A stretch of DNA of 64,000 nucleotides, taken from Platycnemis pennipes (taxonomy: Eukaryota; Arthropoda; Insecta; Odonata; Platycnemididae). The notes under the pieces are model-generated. The model saw only the letters and a program-made list of their open reading frames with translations, ran no database searches and was not told the origin of the DNA. The stretch covers positions 160,534,688-160,598,687 of the forward strand of contig OW121848.1 of the NCBI GenBank assembly GCA_933228895.1, given 5' to 3'. This document shows positions 34,921 to 47,317 of the stretch, piece by piece. Made by a program: the position numbers and the translations under genes. Within the stretch, counting starts at the first letter, position 1. Each line of letters begins with the position of its first letter.

Positions 34921-36458
34921 AGGACTAAATGGATTTGAACTTTTCCCCTGGGAGCCACAGGGATTCGCAGAGATGTTTTCTTAAATATCGCCGCTGTTTA
35001 CTCTGCGTATACTTTCCCTGATAATGGAATCCAACGACAATGATCCGATGTTTTCACTTCATCGCTTATATTTTCATTTATTCTGAGTGACTGTCATCTG
35101 CAAATATTTTACAATCTCTGTGCACCCTTTACCCTCCTACACATACCCCTCCATTGTCATCACAAAACTCTTTTGCTATTTATTTCTAATAGATGTCGAA
35201 TGAGATTGGGGATATACACCATCCTTATCGTAGAAGCCAATCTCTTCTGTCATCTCACCTCCTATCCTCACCTATGAAGTTGAATAAAAATATTATTAAA
35301 TTATTCATCTTTTTTTCCAATCACTTGTCCGTTTTCTCAATATAGATACAAGTTTGTCTCTCTTCAAATGCATTTACCATAACTATGAAACCTTCATGCT
35401 CTTTTCTCGATATTTCCATTCTTCCTCCATTTACTCTTATCCAGCCAATTGTATATAAATTCCTACTGCTTGTCTAAATACATTCTCCTCCTACGAAATT
35501 TTTCCACTCAACCTTCAATATAGTATTCTGTTAGTTTTAGTTATAATTTGTTCATAATCATTTTTATTTGCCATTATTATCATCACTAGTGCTCTAAAAA
35601 TTATGGCAATTGGCCAACTTCGCATATCAAATGATATGGTTTTTGTGTTTCTCTGTTTCCTTCAGTAATTCTCTCTACGGTGTAGAGCTTTAAATGTAAT
35701 TTTCCGAAAAAATACGAAAAAGTAAAAAATGACATAAGTCGTTGACGTTTTTGTATCAAAAGTAGAAAAAATCATTGCATCTTGTTACTGGATAAATTTG
35801 GAATAAAACTGAGAATTTTGTTCGTATTTTTGGCAAAAAGATCCTAATACAAGTTAGTTTTTCAAATGTTCTTAATTCATCCATTACTGGTCTCAAGCTT
35901 CCATAAAATACGCCCGTGTTGAGCTATCCTGAATGCGGAATTTTGAATGTTTAGATGTACATCACGTCGACACGGCATACCCTACAAGCCTCCAATACTT
36001 CGTTTTGTTGTGGGGGCTAGAACATCGTTCTTTAAATCGTTTTTAAGTGTGCTTACGTGTGACATGCGTTATTTTATTATCATACGAAGGATTCTTCTGT
36101 GAAAGCATTTGAAGTGACAAATGTTGATTTGGTAATGGCCACGAATGCTTTGAGGAAAAATTAATAGTTGAATCAATCGGTAACGGGTAAAGAGGTCCAT
36201 TTCACTAATATTACTATCTGTGTAACGGTCATCAGCAATGAACAACACTGGGAGGAATACCCACGATTTATTACCCATTTGTGAAACAATGTTGAGTGGG
36301 AAACGTGTTACACGTAGTCTGCATTTGTAAGCAGTGGCACTTATTTACTTAAGGATATGGCAAAGCTGAAGTCTAATAAAATAACTTTTCTTAAAAACTG
36401 TTAAATTGACTCATTTTCTGTGTTGAAAGCAATAGCAAGGGGTTAAGTTTTAAGAAAG
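34921..36458. other. AT-rich DNA with a weak LINE-A tail trace
   Basis: About 1.5 kb without a credible gene. Near 35954-36020 the order GATGTACATCACG, ATACCCTACAAGCCTCC and a GT-rich stretch may be a strongly decayed LINE-A tail. Confidence 0.4.
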
Positions 36459-36674
36459 TTAAAAACTAATCTGCTTACCATTAGCTGCTAATCTAAGACC
36501 ATGACGTCTACTTAAGAAAACAGTTGAAATCGGAATGAGTGAGGGCCGGCGGGGCAGTTCAATCGATCGCCGTTGGTGGCCTTCGAGTCCATCGTGACCA
36601 GTGGAGGGAGTGAGCGATGCGTTATTCTCTCCACAGAGCTGTGGTAATTTTTCATTTAGTTTTTGCTGGTACAT
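36459..36674 (-). CDS. Candidate coding exon of unknown function
   Basis: A minus-strand frame of 71 codons starting ATG at 36674, with MYQQKLNEKLPQLCGENN near the start and RRSIELPRRPSLIPISTVFL in the middle. After the codons for RLAANG a good splice donor GTAAGC begins at 36478, so a first coding exon would be 36674-36479. The frame carries on only five codons past it (KQISF, stop). Against it: an upstream out-of-frame ATG in better context, a stop just upstream, no recognised domain, and no partner exon identified in the window. Real exon, repeat fragment and chance are all possible. Confidence 0.2.
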   Translation of the reverse strand: MYQQKLNEKLPQLCGENNASLTPSTGHDGLEGHQRRSIELPRRPSLIPISTVFLSRRHGLRLAANGKQISF

Positions 36675-39486
36675 GTCGTCGTAATCAGTGACATTTGATC
36701 ACCTTTAATCTTTTGTTTAAGACATTCATTCGTAAAGCAAATGCCGAGATACTATTCCGAGTCGGGATCGCAAAGAACTGTTGAATAAACATGAGATGAA
36801 ATGGGGGCAGGCGTCGACAGGGGGGGTATCAAATCTGGTTATTTAGTTGATTCTATTGATGCGTTATTTGCGTGACTTTTCAAATAAAAACTTCTTGAAA
36901 GCCCTCCACCCTCTCTGCACACATCGGCCAATTTTTAATGAATTCCATCTCAGAAACATGGGAAAATCAATCCATGGAGGACATCGACGAGAACTCTCAT
37001 TCTTACTGCGGAATTCACGGTGAATGATTATAACAGTAAATAACAACCGATCTGCATACCAATTCACTCACTTCTGGGCATGAGAATCTGAAGATTATTG
37101 AAATTGCCATAGTTCTGAATGGCGACATGAGCATGATAGTACTCACGGGTGTGTAAGAGTTGGAATTACTAACCGATGAACGCAAGCGATGATATTTAGC
37201 TCAATCATTTATATCACACTTCTAGAATCTTTCCTGGTGCATGCGGAGAAATATGTTGAAGTCTGCAGAATTACCGAGAATACCTGTTCTGTGAATACAG
37301 TTACGTTTTGCCGTGAAAGGAGCGCATTAATTAATTTATCCGCTGCTCTCCGATCTTATCTGGAAGCGCGGCCTTGAAGAGTTGATCACAAGAATGCACT
37401 CTCTCGTAACCAATCTCTCGAAAAGGTATGAGATCGAAGAGAGGAGCGGAACAATAGGGACAATCGAAAAACAACATTGCAGGATGGGAAAGTGTCCTAA
37501 TATAGACGGGGGAGTGGCGTCGGAACGTAGTGTAAGGGAGGGTGTGCCTTCACGAGTAAATCGCCCCTCTTCTTTTCTCCAGGACGGCCGATGACGTATT
37601 TCCGCTGGGCATATCGGAGAGGACCTCTGTCGCACCTCTATCCCTGAAATTCAAAGTCGCGTCTCACTTGATGATTGCACATCGCTCTGCACCTGCAAAG
37701 ACGCACTGGACAATTCACCCGAGGGAAGCTTTGATTTCCCCCCCTTGCCTCTGCGTGGACCTCTCCCGCCGGCAAGAAGGGTAGCAGCATTGCCATGCCG
37801 GTGATTAGAGATAGGGGGAGCGATCCTGCGAAGAAGCCTATTGCCAAGTATGTTCCTTTTAAGTTTTTCTGTCTGCTGTGTCTGCATTGCCCTCGCATTC
37901 AGGCCTCGATTCCTCCCTAGCGTTTGCGTTCTATGTTGCGAATGGAATTTGGCGCTGAGTTTTCTTGATTCCTAGGTTTTTCTCTTCAAGATGTTGTAGC
38001 CGTTGTATGCCACCACTTTTTTCGACGCTGTGTTTCTTCGCCAACTGGTTATTCAGCTGTGCTCTTGGGTATTTATTTTAGATTTTCGAGTTAAAAATTC
38101 TCGGATATCATATAAAATATGTGTCAATACTCGATTTAATGACTTAATGAAATGTCAAAACTTTTCTGTTTTTAGCTTCGTGAATACCTGTTTTTATCGG
38201 ACATTTTTTTATTTTAAATTAGTGATTGATGGTTTTAGGGAAGGGCTTTAGCGAAAATATTGTCTCCTATTCCGGAAATAATTAATTTCTTGTAAATCCC
38301 CCACATTTCGCAACTTATTGTGGCGTTCACGTAGCATAATGCAGCTAATGCATTACATAATGTCTTGCAAGCACTTGACAATGCATGAAGAGTTATCCTC
38401 TAGTATAATTATTTATATTTTTATCTTTTTGTGATGCTGTTAATCTCATTAAATAGTCAGTCAACCTTCTTGGTACTGATCAGCTTTATATTATGTTCCA
38501 TAACTCTGATAGAAGAAGAGATCTGACTGGGAGCTACTAAGTCTTGTTGGTTCTTAATCAAGAAAAGCGCATTGTGTAAGTGGGGATAAATTACCATTAC
38601 GCCTCCCTTACCACTGTTTACGTATTTTATTTTGCACTGAAAACGAACTTCAAAGACAATTGTGGGATAACATCGAATTTATATCTTACGTCCTGTCTCG
38701 ATGGTTGTCTAACACACTGTCCAGTCTTCATTTCTATCATCTTATATTCACAATGGTACATAATAACTCCATTCGATTCAATATTTTCCCAATCTTTGTG
38801 CATACCTTAGTTAACCTATTCAAATAAATGCCACATTTATATCTTGAAATGAGTTAAGTGTCTCCTCCCGCCACGACTCCTCTATCTGCTCGATTGGTCT
38901 TTGGCCTTTTTGGGCCTTCATTTTCAACTTCCATTCAACTTCGGTCTTCCCGCTGCCATTTCATCTCGTAACTATTTTCATTTTCTTCAAGCCATCGCGT
39001 AAAATAATTTACGTCAATGGTTTAAAAATATGTGGCTCAACCATGTGGAGAGTTTTTCTGCAATGTAATCTGAGAGCCTGATTACTAGCGTGCGAGATTC
39101 ATCATCCTTTATAGAGCTTAACGTGATGCGACTGCTACTTCCTTCAGATGCGCCTTTAGTTCCTCAATTTTCCTCGCAGTGAGAACCTTCGGCTTGCGAG
39201 AAGCATTTGCCTTACAATGTTTGTTGGTGAGCTTGTTTTACGTGCGTTCGCATCACCTAAAATGTGCTGATGTTTACTAGATTTCCTTGCATTCATTTTC
39301 CTTGCAATGGCTCAAGGAACACTGGCCGTTTTCATTGCGGTTGCAGGGAAATAGACGCCCCTTCGTCGTGGTGTCCGAATTTCACCTTCTACCCTGCTCC
39401 TGCTTGACCCGTTCACGAGGAGAATCGTCAAACCTAGGTTATTGTGGTGCTTCCGTGGACTGGTTAATAACCATGGCTATGGGAAA
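36675..39486. other. Unassigned DNA
   Basis: About 2.8 kb, mostly AT-rich, with a mid-GC stretch at 37330-37930 where several short frames on both strands overlap. No recognisable product. Confidence 0.5.
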
Positions 39487-40007
39487 GGGGTCGTTTACCG
39501 TATTATTTTACTGCCCAATCTGTTAGCGTTTATAAATAAAAAGACCCGTATTTTTCCGTTCTTAGATCCGCCAATAAGCGGCAAAATTATAACAGGGGTG
39601 ATGTTTTTAACCCTTTCGGAAAAGTGGGCGTGCAAAGGACTGTTTCGTCATTTACTTCGTCCAATCACAACTGAGACCGCGAAGCTCCTTTGCCTTATCA
39701 CAACGGGGGACACACAGCTAACTCTGCCAATGGAAGTGGTTGCGACAGGATCTCTTCAGGCACGCCTCCCCTCCCCACCTCCGCTCCCCTCCCTTTCCCT
39801 AAAAACAGCCAAGGACGGGAGGTGAATATCGTAGATATCCTCAACGCAGTCCGTTCGGTGGGCGTCACCTTTTGCTCATTTTACATTTTGATTTGTGAGT
39901 GAATGGCTCAGGCTAGAAGATTAATTTGTTCGCTAAAATTCCTTTTTCGTTTCCATCTAACGATATGGTGTACGAAATAGTGATTTCGGTTCCGAGTAAA
40001 CGCCGCC
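39487..40007 (-). mobile_element. MITE-B copy 3, full length
   Basis: Same orientation and length as the 27654 copy. It begins GGGGTCGTTTACCG and ends GAGTAAACGCCGCC. It has small indels near 39570-39600, and the purine/pyrimidine-rich segment has diverged. The CRE site found in the other long copies is lost here (the sequence reads GGAGGTGAATATCG at that place). The open frames at 39442-39825 and 39690-39902 lie over the MITE and are not genes. Confidence 0.75.
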
Positions 40008-42680
40008 ATTATCTTTGGGCCAACGGATTGGCTCCAGCAGCTTCGGTGCGTGTTTAAGATCACTGTGGGTCCCCTGTACTCTTAGTTTTCTCTCTCTCTC
40101 GCTCGACTGTCAAATCCACCCCTTGGATTGATAATGAGGCCAGTCGGGGGTAATTTATCTTGCTCCCCGTGCCCTTTTAGCCTATAGGAAGCCGACATGC
40201 GTGGACTATCGGAGGCTAAATGTGCTCCTCGGAGGAAGCCAGGAATTTCACCCGACATCTCTGTGGTATCCGGTCATTAGCCTCGGCAAGTAAAGCGCAG
40301 TCCATTAAACACATGACTGGCGACATTGAATCACTGTGGCCTCTGCAGGGGAGATGCAAATGGCTCGGTTGGTGGGAATTTTCGCCAGCGGCGCAAGCTG
40401 TCTTGCGCGCTTATGCGATCCATTTCCGCCGGCCCTTTTGGGACGGAAAATGCTTTTTTCCCCCCTCTAGCAGTGTCATGCCCGAAGCACAAAGGGCGGA
40501 GCGAGTGAGAGGGCGCGTGAAATATGGGGAGAGTGGGCCCGACACACGCTCGCGAGCGAACGCATTAGCGCCACTGCCGACGCCCCACCTTGCTCGCCCC
40601 CGGCGCTTCCCGAAGTGCCGCCCCGGGAGGCGCCACGCCAGAGCCAGCCGGTGGAGCGCAGGCTGCAAGGTGACAATATCGCAATTGTCACGTCAGTAGT
40701 AGTTCGAACCTGCATAGCGTAAAGAAATGTTACTTTTTTTAAGGCTTATACGACTTATAGTCAATGGATTAATATTATTTTGTGAATATCCGTCGTGTTC
40801 CTTAGGACTTGTTGCAAAATGCATTTTCGACCTAAATACTACCAGAATGAGTGGTAAACCTGTCGTTAAAACCACTACGAACGCGGTGGAAATTCCCTAA
40901 AATAATATTAAGCCGTAAACAAATATTGTTTATCTATCAACTTACCATGGTTTATATGGCACTGCTGTCGTCTCACAGCCAGAAAACGAGAACGTTTATT
41001 AAATAATTTTTAGTAGTTATTAACGGAATAAACTACTCGTGTTTATTTGTGCTACTCATATCTTTTATATCATTCTCTAATTTGTATTTTACGCCATAGC
41101 ATTTGAATCTAAACATGAAGATCCGTGCCCAGATGTAAAAAATTGACAAATAATTTGCTGGAGCTTGCAGACACAGTTAAAGGTTAGCTATTGGTTCATA
41201 ATTTAGTTGTAAACCCATATTTTGCTTGCTTGCGTAGCGGGATTCGTGCTCGTGTTGTAATTTACGTTGCATTGCCAGAAATATTGCGCGAATATGACGC
41301 AATAAACTGAGTTCCTTATTTTTATTTCCGTTATTTTTTTGTCTAGCGTAATAAATGGGCTTCGTTTTGTCTCCGGACTGGCATCTGCGTCAGCGATGAG
41401 AGTTGTATAGACCGCGATGTGTTTCGTGTGATGTTTGAACTTCAGAAAGGAAAATGGCGAATGTGCAGGAGAGTTCTTCAAGGTATCTCCTCCTCTCGCC
41501 ATCTTAGTGGCCCATGCTTAGGCTGGAGATAGACCTGGAGCCGTGTGGAAATGATCTTTACTTCGCGTTTCTGCTTTCTCATGCGATTTTAATTGAATCG
41601 TAACTATGAACCGCTTGCCTAAATAGGTAAAAATAAGCTCTGATATTTCGTCAGTCTACCGTGTTTAAGGAGGAACCATCATTTTGGAACCATTTTCATC
41701 ATCAGGCATGCCCGAAAACCTACCCTGATTTTTACATATATTTTAGTCCATCACTTTCCCCATCGAATGGTGTAAAAATATTGCTATGTCATCGGCCATT
41801 TAACGAAGACATATGGATTTGAAAATGAAGGTTTTTCACGTTGAAATGCATTGTCCTTACGGGAGTATGATGACCTTCCTTCACATAAAAATTTTTATTT
41901 CAATTTTGGCCCAAAAAAAATCGTTAAAAAACTAAGAAAACGTGCACGAGATATTAAAGCACATAATATATTATTTCCAGCCTAGGTCATCGGATGTTAA
42001 ACGTTAGTATTTAAGTTCAAAGAACATACTTCCGGTTTTCTTCCGAGGAAAAAATAATTTATTATGAAAAATCATTTATTGAAACTTCATTCAAGCATTC
42101 TCTTTTGGGATCATTGTGCATTGTCATTGAGGGAATTGTCTGAGAATAGAATCTTCTTCCCTTTTTTGCGTTCAAATTCTTTAATTTCCTTAATCCTTTC
42201 AATCTTTATTTTAGTCCCAAGCAGCTCCCGTTGCTATGCTGGAGGTTGCAGGAGAGGAGTCCGGTGGAAGGATAAAGATTGGAGGGTGTAGGAAAGAGGG
42301 CAATTTAAGCCACACTAAACATTAGAATTGGCATTTAAATAATCAACGTTGCAGGCATGGAACTCTCTGATAGACTCTGGGCATTTTGCATTTAATCTAA
42401 TGCGCCGCCAGAAATCTTCAAATTTTAGATCCCTATATGTTATACATTTTAGTGTTTACATCAACACCAATGTTCTTCGCCAGAATGTGCTTAAAAGCCC
42501 TTATTTGCCATCGTATCTCCATTCTCAATGCCTATTAGGTGAATATCACGCAGTACCCAGTTAACGCATTAAAATCGTATCTCTTTCATTTAAATAATGG
42601 GATAATTTCGGCTATTTCATCCCCATTTGTCCGGATGACGGAGATGACGAAAGGACGTAGGCCCTCGCTTTAAAGTTCCA
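40008..42680. other. Unassigned DNA with one GC-rich islet
   Basis: A GC-rich islet at about 40370-40690 carries overlapping open frames on both strands (40220-40699 plus, 40411-40668 minus); the remainder is AT-rich. No gene is recognised. Confidence 0.5.
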
Positions 42681-42905
42681 GTCGGTGTGGGTGATGGAAC
42701 CAGAGGGGGCCCCCGCGTATCTTCCCGGGCGAGCGATGAAATATGGCCGCAGTTAACGAGAGGGAACTCGTTTCCGGTTCGCGTCGGGATTCGGGGGAAA
42801 GTTCTCCTCTGTCGAGCGCCCCTCAGAATTCCCCCCCCCCTCCACCCCCCCCCCTCTCCACCCCCCCTCCTCCGACACCAATCCGACCTCCGCTGAATCC
42901 ACGAG
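42681..42905. repeat. GC-rich patch ending in interrupted poly-C
   Basis: From about 42831 to 42890 the sequence is a series of C-runs of 6-10 broken by single A, T or G bases. The frames over it encode only proline-rich low-complexity peptides. Confidence 0.6.
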
Positions 42906-43790
42906 ATGTGGGAATCCTGGTTGGCGGCACATAATTAAAATGTGTTTGCCGTATTTATTTTTAATATACGGCCCAGTAAAGGTGTTTGGAAGGAAACTTT
43001 TTAACGCCTTTCGTGGTGTCAGGCTATAATTTGGAACGCTCAAACTAAATTTTCGTGATTTTTTTATTGAAAAACAAGGGCTGGAGACTTTAAATTTATT
43101 TTCTACCTCATGGAGATGGACGGGTTCGCATCGCAGCACCTTAGTATCATTTTCAGACCTATCTCATCTCTGGCTCTCATGTCTGTTGTAGGCCGGGGGA
43201 AGAGTGTCGGCTAATAATCTTTGGGATATCGTGGGCGAGCGATGGTTGGGACGTGAGGCGTCTTGCACGGCGCAACTTTAGGCATCGTTACAACTCCTTT
43301 CCATTAGCGTTTCTGTACAGCATCCGATCACAGGGTAGGAAGATCCAAGAGTGATCATGTTTGTAAGTAATATTGCATTGTAGTTTTTTATATCACTCCT
43401 GCCATTCATACGTGTAACCGATGAGCTCTTCTCGCATTTAAAGAGCGAAAAATAGTGTGTAATGCCGTTAAGTACGTTACAATTTTAACTTCAGTTGCTT
43501 ATATCTTATTTGGGTGGACAGTTTCTTTAGGAGCTAAAACCTTTGCATCCACGACGGATGAAAGAATTTGTAATGATGGTTGAATTGCGTTTAAAAGAGT
43601 CCCTAGCGTGGAATAATTCTTACCCGAGGGGTTGGTTGAGTACACGTCACACAGGTATAGAACCCTAATCTGTTATGCTCCGGGATCGCTCAACTCTGAT
43701 ACATTTCTCAAGATGTCGTTAAATTCTTGAAAGTTTTGACAGTAGTAGAATGAAATAATGTGAGCTTCTAATTTGGATTAATTGAAAATT
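42906..43790. other. Unassigned DNA
   Basis: No gene or repeat is supported. Confidence 0.5.
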
Positions 43791-43885
43791 TCCGAAGACT
43801 AGAATATCCAAATGCCAAATTAAGTATGGAAAAAGATTTTCGTTTTCCATATTTAATTTGGCATTTGGATATTCTAGTCTTCGGA
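43791..43885. repeat. Near-perfect 43-bp hairpin
   Basis: Left arm 43791-43833 and right arm 43843-43885 are reverse complements over 43 bases with one mismatch and a 9-base loop. Arms begin TCCGAAGACTAGAATATCC and end with the reverse complement. In a plus-strand transcript the single mismatch is a G:U pair, so the RNA stem would be fully paired; in the minus-strand transcript it would be A:C. No target duplication flanks it. It could be a recent inverted duplication or a hairpin/microRNA-type precursor. Confidence 0.9.
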
Positions 43886-45043
43886 CAGTAGGAGAAAGAT
43901 TTCTTGTTTTCCCGGTAATATTTAAAGGTGGCTTAGAGGATGGAGCGTTGGGATACTGGTTGAAATTCCGGAGTTCGTGTCTGATTGATCTCTCTGATCA
44001 CGACCAGCTAAATTGTCACTAAGCTGTGTAATTTTTATGGGTACCAGATCATTCTGGGAAATCACTTTTTTGTCACAGGGTAATTAACGGTTTCCGTCTT
44101 CCAGAATCCACCAGTTTCTGAATTACACTTGCCGTTGGGCATTGCATGTGGATTGCTCACTCTAACCTCACCAACCACTCTGGTTTGATATTCTTTATTG
44201 TGGAAATTTCTCGTTCTAATTACTTCTTAGAGAAAACGTAGCAGCATTCTTTTTCTGTTCATAGCTTACTGTTTTACTTACTGTTATTCGTGGAATGTTT
44301 ACTTGTTAAAATGTGGAGCCTTAACTGGCAAAATTATTGCACATACTTATCTCCTTACGAACTGTAATGTAATCATTATACATGTGTTAGGCGATTTATT
44401 ATTAGATTATTATTAATTTAAGGGGTATACCTTCCTAATAATTTCAACGTTAATGCAATGGTCTTAAATAAGAAATGGTCCTGAAACTCAGTAGCATTCG
44501 GATAAATAGATCAGGTAGCTTTTTCAGAATATTTTCTTTTGAATGAGGGCCATGGAATTATCTCAGCATGAAGATCAGACCCTTAGGTCCAGATATTCAA
44601 CTTCATGCCTCATTTAATGACGACACAAGTAACATGGTATCACCGACTGTAATCGAGTGCATATAATGAGATTTATATTTTGCAGTCCTGATTTATTTAC
44701 ATACGCGCATATCTCTTGTACTTCTTACCGATCACATAGAATTGACTATGACTTAGCAGACGGAGGGTTTTCGTTGAAAGAATAAGTCGTTTTCTATCAT
44801 TTCTTACTCTACCAAATGCATACTCTCGTGAATTTGTAATTTAACACTTACATATTACAAACACTATTTTCGTTACACTCACTTGTTGGATGAAATGGCG
44901 TGAATTTAATGTCTTGAGAATGTTTTGTAGTAATTTTTACCGTCGAGCTGTCTCGTTTTTATTTTGTTATTGGGAGACAATCGAGCCGCAATACAAGTGC
45001 GGTATTAAGGACACTCTTTGTTAAAACGTATGTAAGTACATAC
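43886..45043. other. AT-rich DNA, nothing recognised
   Basis: About 1.15 kb with no credible gene. Confidence 0.5.
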
Positions 45044-45103
45044 GAAGTCCATCTAACAATTTCGTGCAAAAAATTGCGATTTCGGTTACGATAAATACCC
45101 CCA
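45044..45103 (-). mobile_element. MITE-B copy 5, end fragment only
   Basis: About 60 bases matching the right end of the 27654 copy: CCATCTAACAATTTCGTG, ATTGCGATTTCGGTT and a decayed terminus ATAAATACCCCCATTGG. The rest of the element is missing. Confidence 0.65.
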
Positions 45104-45224
45104 TTGGCTCATGGAATGGAATTCGAAACACGGGCCGTTGACTTTCTGCACTCATTTATATGCTTCCTGATTCTTAAGGTAAGTTTTAGAATGATCTATG
45201 CAGTATTAACTGTGGGGGAAAAGA

Positions 45225-45665
45225 ATCCTGGGGTGAGCTGCCCACTGAACGGATAAATCGGAGACCCTTCCCTGTCCTGAAGACCTTTTTCCAATGGCAA
45301 TAATCAGGGCACTCAGTTACCGTTCAGCCTTGGTTGGCTATTCAGGGGAGGCGACCGACAGCTGAGGTTATTTACGCCATTTAGGATAGGTGGGTAATCG
45401 GGTAATGGTAGGAGTTTTCAGGGAAAGGAGGAAGGGTGGAGAGAAACTCGGCGTCGGCATTAGCCTACTCTTAACGAAAGGCACCAAGGGGACCACGGCT
45501 TAACGCCCCATCCGACGGACGGAGCACTGAACTTGAAATGCCCTCCACTAGGCACTTAAGTGGGGAGCGGTTTTCCAATGAAAAATCCGCCACTGCCAGG
45601 AATCGAACCCGTGCCGTCGGGATGGGAGACCAGTCTCTACACACAACACCAACCCGATCCCCCCG
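45225..45665 (-). mobile_element. tRNA-derived SINE with conserved body
   Basis: Read on the minus strand. An A-box-like GGTTGGTGTTGTGTGTAGAG is followed by ACTGGTCTCCCATCCCGACG and a perfect B box GGTTCGATTCC (45599-45609), the promoter layout of RNA polymerase III tRNA-type SINEs. Downstream the body includes GGGCGTTAAGCCGTGGTCCC and CTTTCGTTAAGAGTAGGC. I recall a GCGTTAAGCCGT-type block in many invertebrate SINEs. The 3' boundary is set only roughly. The tRNA-like part lacks a clean acceptor stem, so it is not a tRNA gene. Confidence 0.7.
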
Positions 45666-46420
45666 TTCAGTCTTTGGCAACATATCTTGTATTGAGAAGT
45701 TAGCCGATTGAAGGAATTAGTGTGAGTTGCGTGAAACCCGGTAATGACACAGTGATGCAGTTGGGTTCATATTCGAGCGAGAGAAATTGGGAAAGGGCGA
45801 AAAGAGGAGGGGGTGGCGCTAGCGCCGGGCGGCGCCATCGACGGCTCCTCGACACGGCTCCCGAGTGTCGCCGGATGCGACAGAGGGGTGCTCTCGGGAA
45901 TCGATCCCGGCGAGGCCCGGGTCGGAGTGGAGGGCCGCTGCTGCGTGGGCCCCCTCAACGCGGGGGAGGTGGGGGCCGGAGTGGGCCCGGGAAGGTGACG
46001 GGGGGGCCATCGGGGACATCTGCCGCTCCCGCTCCCCCGCCGACATCTTCCTATTTCAACGCCGGCAATCAACACGTCCTGCGCCCCTGCCTCCTTATTA
46101 AACATTATCGCCTCCTGTTCCGCGCTCCCCCGTCATGCTCCTCCCGACCCCCGGAGAGATTTCGGAATCTGACCGCCTTTATTGCCCCTCTCAGCTGTGA
46201 AGGAGTGTAATATCGGGGAGTGTCGGCAAGTTGGTGCGTCGACGCCGCGCCGGCCTCAAGATTCACCCAATGTTCTTTCCGCTCCTCTGCTTTTCGCTCT
46301 TCCTTTATTTCGCTCTTCCTTTATTTCGGTCCCGCTCATCTCTCGCCCGCGCCAACTTGTCCCCCCCCTCCACCCTCTCTTTCGGCCACCGGTGTCGTCG
46401 ACCTCTTCCGTGGAGGCGTC
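45666..46420. other. CpG-dense GC-rich islet
   Basis: The most CpG-dense stretch in the window (about 45810-46030). Many open frames on both strands overlap fully and are Arg/Gly/Pro/Ala-rich. A CpG-island-like promoter is possible, but no gene is seen beside it. Confidence 0.5.
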
Positions 46421-47169
46421 TCCCAACCTCCCTGCAATGAACGCAGCCATTCTCATCAAATGCCATTTTGCAGTCACGGACGCGGTCGATTGTCAAAGCT
46501 GTTTCGAAATTATCCAACGGGTAACACCGGAGTAAAATACAAAATATTTGTGGTCTACAGAGTTCGTCCGGTTTTGATGACATGAAACACAACCAATGAG
46601 GCACCTGTCGTCATGGTGATCATATGATCTTTATCTCCACGGCTTCTTACTTCTCGTCAGACAATCACTTTTCTCTTTCTCTCCTCCCTCCCTCTCTGCC
46701 CTGTCCTTCAAAACTTCCATCAGTTCAAATCAGTTCAAATCAGTTCCATCTCATAATGATCAGCACCACTATTTTCGTCTATTAGCCACTAATCCTCCAC
46801 TAACATTTCCTGCAACATCTTCATTTTCTTTTCCACCCATCTTACCTTTTGCGTATTTCTCCGAACTCTCGTATCACGAGTCTTCTATTTTCATCCTCTT
46901 TCCTCGCATTATACGTTTCCATGCAATACCACCCTCCATTACAGACTTTTCACCAGGGATGTGACCCGAAAAGGCACGTTACGTTTCGTGCCGTACCTGG
47001 GATGCACCCGAACTCGGAGTTCATGCCTCGGCTTTAAGTGAGACCCAACCCTTCACTGCGGGTGGTTTATAGCACCAACTGAGTTGTCACGTTATAGTTT
47101 ACAACTTCTTAAAGTTAAACATAAATCGCAAAATTATGTTCATCTTTGTGTTGTACTATTCACGTTGAT
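46421..47169. other. Unassigned DNA
   Basis: Contains a 10-bp unit ATCAGTTCAA repeated about 2.5 times near 46723-46747. No gene is recognised. Confidence 0.5.
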
Positions 47170-47317
47170 GAAAATGGTTTTTTAAACACACTTATACGAT
47201 ATATATTAACCATTTTACGAGCATTAGTAAACCAAGCCAGTTTAATGTACGTTAAATTACTAAAGCATGTAAATTGGTTAATATCTATCGTATGACTGTG
47301 TTTAAAAAACCATTTTC
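47170..47317. repeat. Long inverted repeat, 49-bp arms
   Basis: Left arm 47170-47218 and right arm 47269-47317 are reverse complements over 49 positions with 4 mismatches. The outer ends are GAAAATGGTTTTTTAAACAC and its complement. The 50-base middle can partly pair as well (ATTAGTAA / TTACTAAA). No coding capacity; MITE-like or hairpin-RNA-like. No target duplication was found. Confidence 0.85.

Noticed and set aside
35080..35570. Minus-strand IFADDSHSE and a few RT-like phrases
   Set aside because: Surrounding frames are full of stops and the neighbouring motifs do not appear in the right order; too weak to call a LINE.
39442..39825. 127-codon plus frame
   Set aside because: It lies over MITE-B copy 3 and its left flank; other MITE-B copies do not conserve it.
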